Shown: piece after piece, positions 33,163-41,749 of the stretch
Layout: each line of letters begins with the position of its first letter
Position numbering within the stretch: position 1 is the first letter of the stretch
From: Bdellovibrio sp047344985
Lineage (GTDB): Bacteria; Bdellovibrionota; Bdellovibrionia; Bdellovibrionales; Bdellovibrionaceae
Direction of reading: 5' to 3'
Assembly (NCBI RefSeq): GCF_047344985.1
Contig: NZ_CP178861.1
Span: 2,170,001-2,234,000, forward strand
DNA length: 64,000 nucleotides
Made by a program: the position numbers and the translations under genes
The notes under the pieces: model-generated
Seen by the model: the letters and a program-made list of their open reading frames with translations, nothing else
Told to the model about the DNA's origin: nothing
The model's database searches: none

Positions 33163-34272
33163 ATGAGTGATAAAAAAATCCGCTATGCGGTTGTCGGACT
33201 AGGAAATATTGCACAGGTGGCGGTTCTTCCTGCTTTCAAAGGTGCGAGCGCAAATTCTGAACTTACGGCCCTGGTTTCAGGCGACGACGACAAGCTAAAA
33301 ACTCTGGGAAAGAAATATAAAGTTAAAAACCTCTATAACTATCGTGATTTCGATAAATGTCTTCATAGCGGAGAAATCGACGCTGTTTATATTGCAACTC
33401 CTAACGTGAATCACCACGCTTTTGCCGTCGAGGCGGCACGTGCCGGCATTCATATCTTGACCGAAAAACCGATGGCCTTAAACGAAGACGCTTGCATTTC
33501 AATGCTCGAAGAAGCCGAAGACAATAATGTTAAACTCATGGTTGCCTACCGCTTGCATTTTGATCCTGCTAACTTGCAGGCTATTGAAACGGCAAAAAAC
33601 GGCAAGTTAGGCGATCTAAGAATCTTTAATTCAACTTTCACTTATCAAGTGACAGATCCCAATAATATTCGTCTTAAGTACGATATGGGTGGCGGACCTC
33701 TTTATGATATTGGCACTTATTGTATCAACGCCGCGAGATATCTTTTCCAGGATGAGCCTGTGGAAGTCTTTGCCACGGCGCTTAGCAATCCACGCGATGA
33801 GCGATTCACTGAGGTTGAGGAAATGGCTGCTGTCACCTTGCGCTTCCGCAAAGCACGGCTTGCCAACTTTGTCGTGAGCTTTGGAGCTGCGGCGACAGCT
33901 GCATATGACCTTATCGGTTCGGAAGGATCTCTGCGTTTAGAGCATGCCTACGAATATGCCGATGACATGATGATGACCACGACGATAGATGAAAAAGATA
34001 CGGTCAAGCGTTTTAAGAAACACGACCAGTTCGCTCCGGAGATTGAATATTTCTCCAAGTGCATTCTTAACAACGAAGATCCGGAACCTTCGGCATTAGA
34101 AGGCCTTTATGATATTCGAATCATCAACGCTATTTTCGAATCAGCAAGAACCAAGCGTTCGGTCAAACTGGACTATGTCACGAAAAAGAATCGTCCAGAC
34201 ATTGGGCAAAGTGTAAAAAAACCGGCTCACGGAAAACCAGAAACAATTCACGCTCCGAGTCCTCATGATTGA
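33163..34272 (+). CDS. Gfo/Idh/MocA-family oxidoreductase
   Basis: This 369-residue NAD(P)-dependent sugar oxidoreductase has the Rossmann motif VVGLGNIAQVAVLP, the family EKP motif in ILTEKPMALN (catalytic Lys), and GGGPLYDIGTYCINAARYLF in the substrate-binding half. It resembles glucose-fructose oxidoreductase-like members but has no signal peptide. GAAGGAG precedes the ATG. It leads an operon with the second glycosyltransferase and two downstream genes, separated from it by 17 bp. A role in making an unusual sugar for glycosylation is inferred. Confidence 0.9.
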   Translation: MSDKKIRYAVVGLGNIAQVAVLPAFKGASANSELTALVSGDDDKLKTLGKKYKVKNLYNYRDFDKCLHSGEIDAVYIATPNVNHHAFAVEAARAGIHILTEKPMALNEDACISMLEEAEDNNVKLMVAYRLHFDPANLQAIETAKNGKLGDLRIFNSTFTYQVTDPNNIRLKYDMGGGPLYDIGTYCINAARYLFQDEPVEVFATALSNPRDERFTEVEEMAAVTLRFRKARLANFVVSFGAAATAAYDLIGSEGSLRLEHAYEYADDMMMTTTIDEKDTVKRFKKHDQFAPEIEYFSKCILNNEDPEPSALEGLYDIRIINAIFESARTKRSVKLDYVTKKNRPDIGQSVKKPAHGKPETIHAPSPHD

Positions 34273-34289
34273 GACTCAGGGAGGATCCC

Positions 34290-35423
34290 ATGAAAATTCT
34301 CTGTGCAGACTCCGATCTTTTGGTGTTTTCCCATGTGAGCTGGAACTCTGAGTTTCAACGTCCACAACATCTTATGACTCGATACGCGCGTTATCGTCGG
34401 GTATTTTTTGTTGAGCCTCTTTCTTATGAAAATCATGAAGATCCATTTTTAGATCTTCATGTTCTGGAAGAAAGGCTCTGCATTGTCACACCTCACTTGG
34501 CAAAATCTCTTTCCAAAGAACAGAATCATGAAATCATGACGGTTCTTCTTTTGGGATTAATCAACTCCGCCTCTATCGAGAACTATTCATGCTGGTACTA
34601 TGATCCCCAAGCATTGGCTTTCAGTGACAGATTAACCCCGGACTTTATCGTATATGACTGCGTAAAACCGTTGGTAGATTCCGAAGGAAAGAGTTCTTTT
34701 ACAGGTGAGATGGAAAAGAATTTACTGAAAAAAGCGGATCTGGTTGTCAACGGCAACCCCGTCCCCCCGGAGGGAAATGGCCTTCGCAAGGCCCGGGAGT
34801 TTATTCTAGACCCGGAGGACCAAAAGCACATTGATTTTCCCAGGCTCGGCTTTGTTGGAATCATCGATGAGCGCGTGGATTTAAGCTTTCTTAAAGAAGT
34901 GGCTCTTCTAAAACCACAGTGGCAATTTGTTTTAATTGGTCCCATTGTGCAGATCAGTGCCGCCGACCTTCCTGTAGAAAACAATATTCATTATTTAGGT
35001 GCAAAAAAATATAACGAACTAGCGCCTTACTTAAGCAACTGGGATTGCGCCATTCTGCCGCTTCGAAAAACCGAGTTGGCCCAATACACAAGTCCCATGA
35101 GAATTCCTGAATATTTAGCGGCAGGACTTCCTATTGTTTCAATGGCGTTCTTTAACACCTTGGAACCTTATAAGAAAAATCATCTTATCGAAGTAGCCCA
35201 CACTCCCGATGAATTCGTTCATAAGGTGGAGTCTTTGTTACCTTTTAAGAACAATGTAGAACACCGACAAAAAATCGATCATTTTTTTGAAGAAATGTCC
35301 TGGGAAGAAACTTGGAAAAGCATGGCACAACTGGAGATTGATCTTCTTGCAAATAAAGCCCTCACCCAACAATTGGCGAGTCAAAAAACAAATAATAACA
35401 ACCGAAGTATTTTTAAATCCTAA
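34290..35423 (+). CDS. GT-B fold glycosyltransferase, paralogue of 27526-28701
   Basis: This 377-residue protein starts at the ATG at 34290 after GGGAGGATCC. It shares with the 27526-28701 product the opening LLVFSHVSWNSEFQRPQHLM, the inter-domain LGFVGIIDERVDLSFLKEVA, NIHYLGAKKYNELAPYLSNW and EYLAAGLPIVSM. The donor-site segment MRIPEYLAAG has Pro where the paralogue has Ser (KISEYLAAG). The two genes flank the low-complexity protein block, 6 kb apart, and probably arose by duplication. The acceptor is unknown. Confidence 0.85.
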   Translation: MKILCADSDLLVFSHVSWNSEFQRPQHLMTRYARYRRVFFVEPLSYENHEDPFLDLHVLEERLCIVTPHLAKSLSKEQNHEIMTVLLLGLINSASIENYSCWYYDPQALAFSDRLTPDFIVYDCVKPLVDSEGKSSFTGEMEKNLLKKADLVVNGNPVPPEGNGLRKAREFILDPEDQKHIDFPRLGFVGIIDERVDLSFLKEVALLKPQWQFVLIGPIVQISAADLPVENNIHYLGAKKYNELAPYLSNWDCAILPLRKTELAQYTSPMRIPEYLAAGLPIVSMAFFNTLEPYKKNHLIEVAHTPDEFVHKVESLLPFKNNVEHRQKIDHFFEEMSWEETWKSMAQLEIDLLANKALTQQLASQKTNNNNRSIFKS

Positions 35424-35444
35424 TCTTTAAAAAAGGAGAGTCTC

Positions 35445-35834
35445 TTGGCAACCAAACTTAGCGGAAAAAAGAAATCCAAATCGGCAACTAAACGCACACG
35501 TCAAAAAGACGCCGCCCATCCATTCGCAGAATATCCGGGATTTGCGGAAGACTATGACTTTGAGGCACCTCACCGTCACAGTGGTCCTTACCTGCGCTCT
35601 GTGGAAGACAACGTCTCTCACTCTCCCCGCACATCACAAGGACCACGTCGCGACCGTCAAACCGGCCGAGAAGCTCCGTACTTCACACAAGGCCGCCGTT
35701 CTTCGTCAGATCACGAAGAGATGAGTTTCGGAAGCTCAGAAAGACCTCTGCGCTCTTTACGTCGAACCAAAGTCGACACCCGAGACCGATCCCCACGAGC
35801 ACGCCGAGAATCGCCTCGTGGGGAAAAACATTGA
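35445..35834 (+). CDS. Basic hydrophilic protein with TTG start
   Basis: This 129-residue protein is rich in Arg, Ser and Lys, with no membrane segment and no domain I recognise. The first codon is TTG at 35445, chosen because AAAAGGAGAG lies exactly in place and no ATG is available before the conserved-looking start MATKLSGKKKSKSATKRTRQ. It ends in an overlap with the next gene (TTGA). By composition it belongs with the other hydrophilic proteins of the island. Confidence 0.68.
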   Translation: MATKLSGKKKSKSATKRTRQKDAAHPFAEYPGFAEDYDFEAPHRHSGPYLRSVEDNVSHSPRTSQGPRRDRQTGREAPYFTQGRRSSSDHEEMSFGSSERPLRSLRRTKVDTRDRSPRARRESPRGEKH

Positions 35835-36295
35835 AATACCAGCACTCAGAAACTGAAAATCTGAAGGATGAAATCACGCACATCGAAAGTGAGACGCGAA
35901 TGATTTTGCCGGGTGTTCAGACGCTGTTCGGTTTTCAACTTGTCACCGTTTTCAACGATCGCTTTGCAATTACATTAAATTACAACGAACAAGTTCTGCA
36001 CTGGGGCGCTATTGCCTGCTCGGCGGTATCTGCGATTCTCGTGATCTCACCTGCCGCTTATCACCGGCTGGCTGAACCGCATACGGCGTCCCGACGTTTC
36101 ACCCATTTTAGCAATTTGTGGCTGAAAAGCTCGCTCTTCCCTCTGGCTCTAGGTTGTGTGATAGATTTTTTTTTAATCGGAATCGTCATCACTAAAAATT
36201 ACGTTGTCAGTGGCATTGTGAGTGCGTTTCTTTTCATTGGATTTATCACCGCTTGGTATATTTTTCCTCTCTTAATCAGACGCAAACTTCCTTGA
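35831..36295 (+). CDS. DUF6328-like membrane protein
   Basis: This 154-residue inner-membrane protein has the signature RMILPGVQTLFGFQLVTVFN at residues about 23-42, followed by four membrane segments, matching DUF6328. The probable start is a TTG overlapping the previous stop (TTGA); the first ATG lies inside the signature, so a start upstream of it is needed. DUF6328 proteins often sit near stress and cell-envelope genes; the function is unknown. Confidence 0.78.
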   Translation: MKYQHSETENLKDEITHIESETRMILPGVQTLFGFQLVTVFNDRFAITLNYNEQVLHWGAIACSAVSAILVISPAAYHRLAEPHTASRRFTHFSNLWLKSSLFPLALGCVIDFFLIGIVITKNYVVSGIVSAFLFIGFITAWYIFPLLIRRKLP

Positions 36296-36360
36296 TAAAG
36301 TACAAGTTGCTTTTGCCATTCCTGAATATAACTTTGATTTGTCCAACAAAAGGAGAAGTT

Positions 36361-36876
36361 ATGAATTTATTTAGAGCTATTTTAGCATCATTGGTTATTA
36401 TGTTTTCTGCTGTTCACGCGTGGGCTTTATCCGATTCGGAGATCGCCGAAGTTCTTATGACTGCCAATGAAGCAGAGATTGACGCCGGCAAAGTTGCAAA
36501 ATCCAAAGCGGCAGATAAAACCGTGAAAGACTTTGCCGAACACATGGTTTCAGAGCATGAAGAAAATAAAAAAGAAGGTAAGAAAATCACCAAGGATGAA
36601 AAGATCAGCACAAAATCCAACGACACTGCGAAAGATCTGAAAAAGGAAGCCAAAGAAAAGCTCTCTGATCTTAAGAAAAAGAAAGGCAAAGATTTCGATT
36701 TGGCTTACATTCAAAACCAAATCAATATGCACCAACAGCTTTTAACGGACCTTGAACAAAAGTACATCCCACAAGCACAGAATCCTCAGTTTAAGAACTT
36801 CTTGAATGAAACCAAGACTCACGTGGAGCAACATCTTGCAAAGGCCAAAGAAGTAGAAGCGACTCTGACTAAGTAA
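36361..36876 (+). CDS. Secreted DUF4142 (ferritin-like) protein
   Basis: This 171-residue protein starts at the ATG at 36361 after AAAAGGAGAA and has a signal peptide ending HAWA. The mature part is all helical, opening LSDSEIAEVLMTANEAEIDA and including SKAADKTVKDFAEHMVSEHE, the pattern of DUF4142. His and Glu residues at helix positions (EHMVSEHEEN, QINMHQQLL, THVEQHLAK) resemble a ferritin-like metal site. DUF4142 proteins are periplasmic and stress-induced in several bacteria. A bidirectional terminator follows. Confidence 0.88.
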   Translation: MNLFRAILASLVIMFSAVHAWALSDSEIAEVLMTANEAEIDAGKVAKSKAADKTVKDFAEHMVSEHEENKKEGKKITKDEKISTKSNDTAKDLKKEAKEKLSDLKKKKGKDFDLAYIQNQINMHQQLLTDLEQKYIPQAQNPQFKNFLNETKTHVEQHLAKAKEVEATLTK

Positions 36877-36897
36877 GCGAATTCCTCTTGAAGAGAA

Positions 36898-36930
36898 AAA
36901 AGTCCCGGTTCACACCGGGACTTTTATTTT
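36898..36930. terminator. Bidirectional rho-independent terminator
   Basis: AAAAGTCCCGGT / ACCGGGACTTTT is a perfect 12-bp stem with the loop TCAC, followed by ATTTT. It serves the convergent DUF4142 and methylglyoxal synthase genes. Confidence 0.9.
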
Positions 36931-37333
36931 AAGAAGCTCCGTTTTTCTGAAGAAGGTTTTTTGCAAGACCTTTCACGATCAATTGAGCCGTGGAAGGATT
37001 GGTTGCTAACGGCACATCGTGCACATCACAAATTCTGAGTAACGAAGAAATATCCGGATCATGAGGATGCATCCCCAAAGGATCTCGCATAAAAATCACA
37101 GCCTGACATTTTCCAGTGGCCACGAGTGCAGCTATCTGAGCATCACCACCTAAGGGTCCAGAAAGATACCTTTTCACTTTAAGTCCCGTCATCTGCACAT
37201 GCTTTCCCGTCGTAGCCGTCGCTACAAGATCGAAAGCTTTAAAGAATTCCAAGTTGTCTTTTATAAAGGCGATCATCTCGGCCTTTTTTCCATCGTGCGC
37301 AATCAGAGCCACTGTTTTTTTAGACTTTCGCAT
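36929..37333 (-). CDS. mgsA: Methylglyoxal synthase
   Basis: This 134-residue enzyme converts dihydroxyacetone phosphate to methylglyoxal and phosphate. The family landmarks are IAHDGKKAEMI (His near the N-terminus), ATATTGKHVQ, SGPLGGDAQIAAL (with the catalytic Asp), FMRDPLGMHPHDPDISSLLR and LATNPSTAQLI. The ATG at 37333 has GAGG five bases upstream; a TTG just before it is less likely. PfpI/DJ-1 proteins in the window could act in glyoxal damage repair, but no operon link exists. Confidence 0.95.
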   Translation of the reverse strand: MRKSKKTVALIAHDGKKAEMIAFIKDNLEFFKAFDLVATATTGKHVQMTGLKVKRYLSGPLGGDAQIAALVATGKCQAVIFMRDPLGMHPHDPDISSLLRICDVHDVPLATNPSTAQLIVKGLAKNLLQKNGAS

Positions 37334-37349
37334 CAAAACCTCACTTTAC

Positions 37350-38783
37350 CTATTCTGCTGTAAAGAGCGCCTTTAAGGAAGCGCGATTTTCTTCAGGTGA
37401 AAATCCTGAAAAACCAAGTCTGACATGAGTTCCTGATTTTCCATCGACTCTGTACGATTGCTCCGGAGCGACCAGAATGGATTTTGATTTCATTTTTTGC
37501 GCAAATCTTGTCGTATTCACACTTAATTCCAACCATAAAGCCATGCCACCATCAGGCTCTGCCCATGAAATCCGCGGATACAATTTCTGCCAGCGCTGAA
37601 GATCTTCAATCATGGCTTTTTTTCTTTCTTCGTAAATTCTTCTCATTTTACGCAGATGCTTTTCAAACCCCCCTGACTTCATCCAAAGAGCGATGGCAAC
37701 CTGAAGAATCTGTTCATTTTGTCTTGAAGAAATTCGTTTTAGTTTGGCAATCTCTTTGCCAAAAATTTCTGGGACAGCCATAAACCCGACGCGAGCCGAC
37801 GGAAATAAAATTTTTGAAAACGTAGAAATGTAAAGAACAATTCCTGCGGGATCAAAGCTAGCCAACGGAGCCACCGGTTGGCTTACAAAATGAAATTCAT
37901 GGTCATAGTCGTCCTCTATAATCAGCATTCCATATTTTAACGCTAATTCATAAAGCTTAAGACGGCGTTCTGCCGACAATGTGACCGTCGTTGGATATTG
38001 ATGCAATGGAGTCAGATACAAAAATTTTATCTTTTGTTTTTTTAGTTTTTCCTCCAATTCATCAACACAAAGTCCCTCCTTATCCACAGTGATAGGAACT
38101 AGTTTTCCGCCCGCATACTGGAAGGTAGACAACGCCGGCGGATACCCCAAAGCCTCCACGGCAATTTTATCTCCTGGAGCAATAAGTGCTTGGGCTAAGA
38201 AAAACAAAGCTTCTTGTGAACCGTTAGTTACAATCACTTCCCGTCCATCTACATTGCGGACGCGGCGTAGGTAGTCTTTGATTTCTTTTAGCAACATCGG
38301 ATACCCTGCCGGATCTCCATAATTAAGAACGCCTTTGGCCGTGAGTGCATCACTCATCAAAGATTTAAATTCCTTCATAGGAAAAAGCCGCACATCTGGA
38401 AAACCGCTGGGAAATGAATGTTTAAAGGAGTTGACAGGAACAAAATCCAAATCGGGAGCCGATCGGACCACCTTGATTGCCTGCCTAGGCAGAGCAAAAG
38501 ATTGCAAAGACGGGCGAGAACGAAGGAATGTATCCGGCAAAGTTTCTGTCACCTGGTAGTAGCGCTTGGTCTTTGAGACAATCCAGCCCTCGGCCTCCAA
38601 CTCAGCCAGCGCTGTCATCACTGTATGCCGATGCATTTTAAAAATTCGCGCAAGATCCCGACTTGAAGGCAAACGTTCGCCAGGCCTCACTTTGCCTTGC
38701 TTAATAGAAAGACGCAAACCTTCTGCCAAAGCTTGGTATTTTTGTTTTTTTGTCTTATCGAGCGTAATTAGAAGTTCCCGCAT
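37350..38783 (-). CDS. MocR-type transcriptional regulator (GntR HTH plus aminotransferase domain)
   Basis: This 477-residue regulator has an N-terminal winged helix (YQALAEGLRLSIKQGKVRPG, GERLPSSRDLARIFKMHRHT) and a fold-type I aminotransferase domain with the PLP-binding Lys in STFSKILFPSARVG and the Asp in IIEDDYDHEF. MocR proteins sense PLP or amino-acid derivatives. It is divergent from the GNAT/DJ-1/NADAR operon (78-bp gap), which it may control. A second MocR is at 43237-44661. The spacing to mgsA is 16 bp, so the two could share a transcript. Confidence 0.93.
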   Translation of the reverse strand: MRELLITLDKTKKQKYQALAEGLRLSIKQGKVRPGERLPSSRDLARIFKMHRHTVMTALAELEAEGWIVSKTKRYYQVTETLPDTFLRSRPSLQSFALPRQAIKVVRSAPDLDFVPVNSFKHSFPSGFPDVRLFPMKEFKSLMSDALTAKGVLNYGDPAGYPMLLKEIKDYLRRVRNVDGREVIVTNGSQEALFFLAQALIAPGDKIAVEALGYPPALSTFQYAGGKLVPITVDKEGLCVDELEEKLKKQKIKFLYLTPLHQYPTTVTLSAERRLKLYELALKYGMLIIEDDYDHEFHFVSQPVAPLASFDPAGIVLYISTFSKILFPSARVGFMAVPEIFGKEIAKLKRISSRQNEQILQVAIALWMKSGGFEKHLRKMRRIYEERKKAMIEDLQRWQKLYPRISWAEPDGGMALWLELSVNTTRFAQKMKSKSILVAPEQSYRVDGKSGTHVRLGFSGFSPEENRASLKALFTAE

Positions 38784-38861
38784 CTGGTCGACTCACTTTA
38801 TTAAATCTGGTCCTTTTAGTTATACCACATTCCAAGTATAAAACTACTAAAGGATTTCGAT

Positions 38862-39284
38862 ATGTATGCAATCTCAGATGACAAGAACTTGCTTAATCTA
38901 GCGGCTATCCATCAATTCCTCAGCACCTGCTACTGGGCTATGGGTATTCCAAAAGCTCTTATTGAGCGTTCCATTGAGGAATCTCTTTGTTTTGGAGTTT
39001 ACTACAATAAAGAACAAGTCGGCTTCGCCCGCGTGATCACCGACAAGGCCACCTTTGCATACCTATGTGATGTCTACATACTAGAAGCTCATCGCCAAAA
39101 GGGGCTTTCAAAAAAAATGCTTACAACCATTATGAAACATCCTGACCTGCAAGGCCTTCGACGTTTTACTTTGGTCACCCGCGATGCCCACGGTCTATAT
39201 AAACAGTTTGGATTTCGCGAGTTGAGCACGCCGGATCGCTATATGGAAATTATTAAACCGAATATTTACACGGAGCCAAAATGA
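38862..39284 (+). CDS. GNAT-family N-acetyltransferase
   Basis: This 140-residue acetyltransferase contains the acetyl-CoA-binding segment VYILEAHRQKGLSKKML (motif A, with QKGLSK as the pyrophosphate loop) and the C-terminal LYKQFGFRELS. It matches small cytoplasmic GNATs whose substrate cannot be read from sequence. AAAGGA lies 7 bp before the ATG. It starts a three-gene operon divergent from a MocR regulator, and its stop overlaps the next start by 4 bp (ATGA). Confidence 0.9.
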   Translation: MYAISDDKNLLNLAAIHQFLSTCYWAMGIPKALIERSIEESLCFGVYYNKEQVGFARVITDKATFAYLCDVYILEAHRQKGLSKKMLTTIMKHPDLQGLRRFTLVTRDAHGLYKQFGFRELSTPDRYMEIIKPNIYTEPK

Positions 39285-39850
39285 AAATAGGTATTGTCGT
39301 CGTCGATGGTTTTTCAGATATCGACTTTTATCTTCCGTGGGACTTATTAAACCGAGTCCGCATCTTGGGACTTGCGAATAACTGGACGGTTGAAGTTCTT
39401 GCCAACAAAACTCTGCACTCGGCCACAAAGCTGCCGCTTCAACCAACACAACCCTATTTTCATGCAAAAGAGTGCGACGGAGTTTTCTTTTGCAGCGGAA
39501 ATATACTTAAAGATCTTTGCAACGACCCCGATTTTCTTTCACAGTTTGATTTGAACCCCAGCAAACAGTATATTGCCGCCGTTGATTCCGGAACTCTGAT
39601 CTTGGCGGCCCTTGGCCACTTAAATGATAAAGACGCAACAACCTACCCTACACACTTTGAAAAGCTAAAAGAGATGGGAACTCATCCTATTAAAAAATCC
39701 TTTGTTTCTGAAGGACGGATCGCAACGGGAGCACGATGCCTCTCCAGCGATAAGCTTTCATTCTGGCTGATAGAAAGTCTTTTGGGACCTGACGCAGCTC
39801 TTAAAGTTTATCAGTCGGTAAAGCCCCTTGATCTTGAGGATCAATTTTGA
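39281..39850 (+). CDS. DJ-1/PfpI-like protein lacking the nucleophile Cys
   Basis: This 189-residue protein has the DJ-1 fold: IGIVVVDGFSDIDFYLPWDL, a short helix, and the elbow region AAVDSGTLILAALGHL where the family usually has AxCxGAxxLAxAG. The Cys is replaced (Asp-Ser at VDSG), so protease or glyoxalase chemistry is unlikely; the group may be a binding or regulatory domain. It is translationally coupled to the GNAT gene and 12 bp upstream of the NADAR gene. Three DJ-1 proteins occur in the window, and only this one lacks the Cys. Confidence 0.8.
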   Translation: MKIGIVVVDGFSDIDFYLPWDLLNRVRILGLANNWTVEVLANKTLHSATKLPLQPTQPYFHAKECDGVFFCSGNILKDLCNDPDFLSQFDLNPSKQYIAAVDSGTLILAALGHLNDKDATTYPTHFEKLKEMGTHPIKKSFVSEGRIATGARCLSSDKLSFWLIESLLGPDAALKVYQSVKPLDLEDQF

Positions 39851-39862
39851 AATAACAGATTT

Positions 39863-40423
39863 ATGAAAAATCTGTTCGGGCTCTGGATCATTTTAGTTCT
39901 TAGTGCATCTTGTTCACACAAAGGGGCTTCTCATTATAATAGTTTTCCAAAAACGGCGGCCGTTCCGTATCAAGAAGCCGTTTTAGATTTTTATTCGACG
40001 AAAGACCCTTATGGAGAGTTCTCAAACTTTGCGCTGTTCCCGGTTTTTGTCGACGGCGAATGGTGGCCAACAAGTGAGCACTACTATCAAGCTCACAAAT
40101 ATGAAAACATCGAACTGCAAAAGTGGGTGCAAAGTGCGCCGACTCCAATGGAAGCAGCCCTTCGAGGACGTGATAAGAACATCGAAAAAAGATCTGACTG
40201 GGAACAACGTAAAGATGAATTCATGGAAAAAGCCGTCTGGGATAAATTCACAAGATATCCAGAGCTTGCGGAGCTTTTGCTTTCAACTGGCTCCGCCCGC
40301 CTTTACGAACATACAAAAAATGATTGCTACTGGGGTGATTGTGGAGATCGCACAGGGAAAAACAAACTCGGTCTTCTTCTCGAAAAAATCCGTTCGGCCC
40401 TGCAAAAATCGACTCCGCTTTGA
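39863..40423 (+). CDS. NADAR-domain protein with predicted export or lipoprotein signal
   Basis: This 186-residue protein has a hydrophobic N-terminus (MKNLFGLWIILVLSASCSHK) with Cys17 in SASC, a relaxed lipobox (Ser rather than Leu at -3). Residues about 43-180 form a NADAR/YbiA domain: DPYGEFSNFALFP, PTSEHYYQAHKY, AVWDKF, LLLSTGSARLYEH, DCYWGDCG and NKLGLLLEKIR. NADAR enzymes are N-glycosidases that act on riboflavin intermediates or ADP-ribose adducts and are usually cytoplasmic. No alternative start lies between the signal and the domain. An exported form is unusual. Confidence 0.82.
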   Translation: MKNLFGLWIILVLSASCSHKGASHYNSFPKTAAVPYQEAVLDFYSTKDPYGEFSNFALFPVFVDGEWWPTSEHYYQAHKYENIELQKWVQSAPTPMEAALRGRDKNIEKRSDWEQRKDEFMEKAVWDKFTRYPELAELLLSTGSARLYEHTKNDCYWGDCGDRTGKNKLGLLLEKIRSALQKSTPL

Positions 40424-40425
40424 CC

Positions 40426-40836
40426 TTATTTCGAAATAAGAGTGCCGATTTGACAACTCAAGGACGTCACTCCTCCTGCACTATCTACCGTTGAATAGCC
40501 AACAAGACTGTGTCCACGAGACGGCACTTCACGGGTAATCACTGTGTGTTCCGTTGGTGAAACCACATGCAAAGCGACCAGCGGGGCATCCACTGAATAC
40601 GGCACTGAGAAGCCAAAACTAAGACCATTCGCTTCGGCCATTGTTTGCACTTCTTCAGAGACAGGTTCGAAGTTTAAAATGAGTGGCGGTAAAAGACTTT
40701 GTCTGGATTCTCCGTCAACAGTAGTTCTCATCGTGCAACGAATGAAAATGACAGCATCTTCCTCATACGCTTGCGCCGAAACAGCAGAACCAAAAGCAGT
40801 ACAAAAGCAAAAACACGCTACCAAAATAGACTTCAT
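40426..40836 (-). CDS. Secreted protein of unknown function, 136 residues
   Basis: The ATG at 40836 is preceded by CAGGAG and opens a signal peptide (MKSILVACFCFCTAFGSAVS, cleavage probably after AQA). The mature part has two cysteines (FIRCTMR and LSCQIGT) and looks beta-rich (LILNFEPVSEE, APLVALHVVSP). I do not recognise the family. It ends 2 bp from the end of the convergent NADAR gene. The open frame upstream of the ATG is not needed. Confidence 0.65.
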   Translation of the reverse strand: MKSILVACFCFCTAFGSAVSAQAYEEDAVIFIRCTMRTTVDGESRQSLLPPLILNFEPVSEEVQTMAEANGLSFGFSVPYSVDAPLVALHVVSPTEHTVITREVPSRGHSLVGYSTVDSAGGVTSLSCQIGTLISK

Positions 40837-40926
40837 TATTATTCTCCTGGAGGGGGATTGTTTTAAGAAGTCATTTTTTAGCACGCGTGTTTTATTTAAG
40901 CTCGTTTTTTTCCTGTAATATGCGTT

Positions 40927-41595
40927 TTACTTAAGAATATAACCGAAGTTTCTAACGGTATAAATCAAAGCCGTCGGGAAATCTTTTTCGATTTTCGCTC
41001 TGAGTCTGCAAACAAGAACGTCTACAACATTTGTTTGAGGATCGAAATCATAATTCCACACTTCTTTAAGAATCATTTGCTTGCTAATCACTTTTTCAGG
41101 GTTAGACACAAATAAATTTAAAAGACGAAATTCACGATCCTGCAAATCAATTATTTTTCCAGCGCGCGTGACTTGTCTTTTTAAACGATTGATTTGCAAG
41201 TCTTTAAAACCAAGGCGCACAGATTCTCTGGTTCCTTGTGATCTTCTTACTAAATTTTTTGTACGAATTTGCAGCTCCGCCATTGAAAACGGTTTGCAAA
41301 GGTAATCGTCACAACCTGTACTAAAACCCTTCAGCTTGTCTTCCAAATTTTGATAGGCACTTAAGATGAGAATAGGAGTATTCATCCCCTTCTCTCTTAA
41401 AGACTGGGCAAAGGTGTATCCGTCCATATCAGGTAAAGATAAATCCAAAACAATAGCATCGTAGTGAGAGCTTGTTGCTTTCTCAAAGGCTCTGAGCCCA
41501 TTTGGTTCAGCATCAACTGTTGCGCCCGTGTTGATTAAACCGTCAGTTACGTGACGTGCAATTTCATAGTCGTCTTCAACAACCAAGTATCTCAT
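40927..41595 (-). CDS. OmpR/PhoB-family response regulator, no adjacent kinase
   Basis: This 222-residue regulator has a receiver domain (RYLVVEDDYEIARHVTDGL, phosphoacceptor Asp51 in IVLDLSLPDMDG, Lys in YLCKPF) and an OmpR-type winged helix at the C-terminus (LQDREFRLLNLFVSNPEKVI, VVDVLVCRLRAKI, YTVRNFGYIL). The ATG at 41595 has GAGGGG just upstream; a longer frame has no ribosome site. No histidine kinase gene is next to it, so the partner must lie elsewhere. Confidence 0.93.
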   Translation of the reverse strand: MRYLVVEDDYEIARHVTDGLINTGATVDAEPNGLRAFEKATSSHYDAIVLDLSLPDMDGYTFAQSLREKGMNTPILILSAYQNLEDKLKGFSTGCDDYLCKPFSMAELQIRTKNLVRRSQGTRESVRLGFKDLQINRLKRQVTRAGKIIDLQDREFRLLNLFVSNPEKVISKQMILKEVWNYDFDPQTNVVDVLVCRLRAKIEKDFPTALIYTVRNFGYILK

Positions 41596-41749
41596 TTTAT
41601 CCCCTCTAGTGTTTTGTGAAACCTGGTCATATCGATGAAGTAACACAATAGATAGCTGAATCAGGCTAGATTAAGCATGTTTAATTCGTTATCAGTTTTT
41701 CAATACTAATATAGTAAATTTTGTTTTGCTGTTTCCACCGGGGGTGCAT

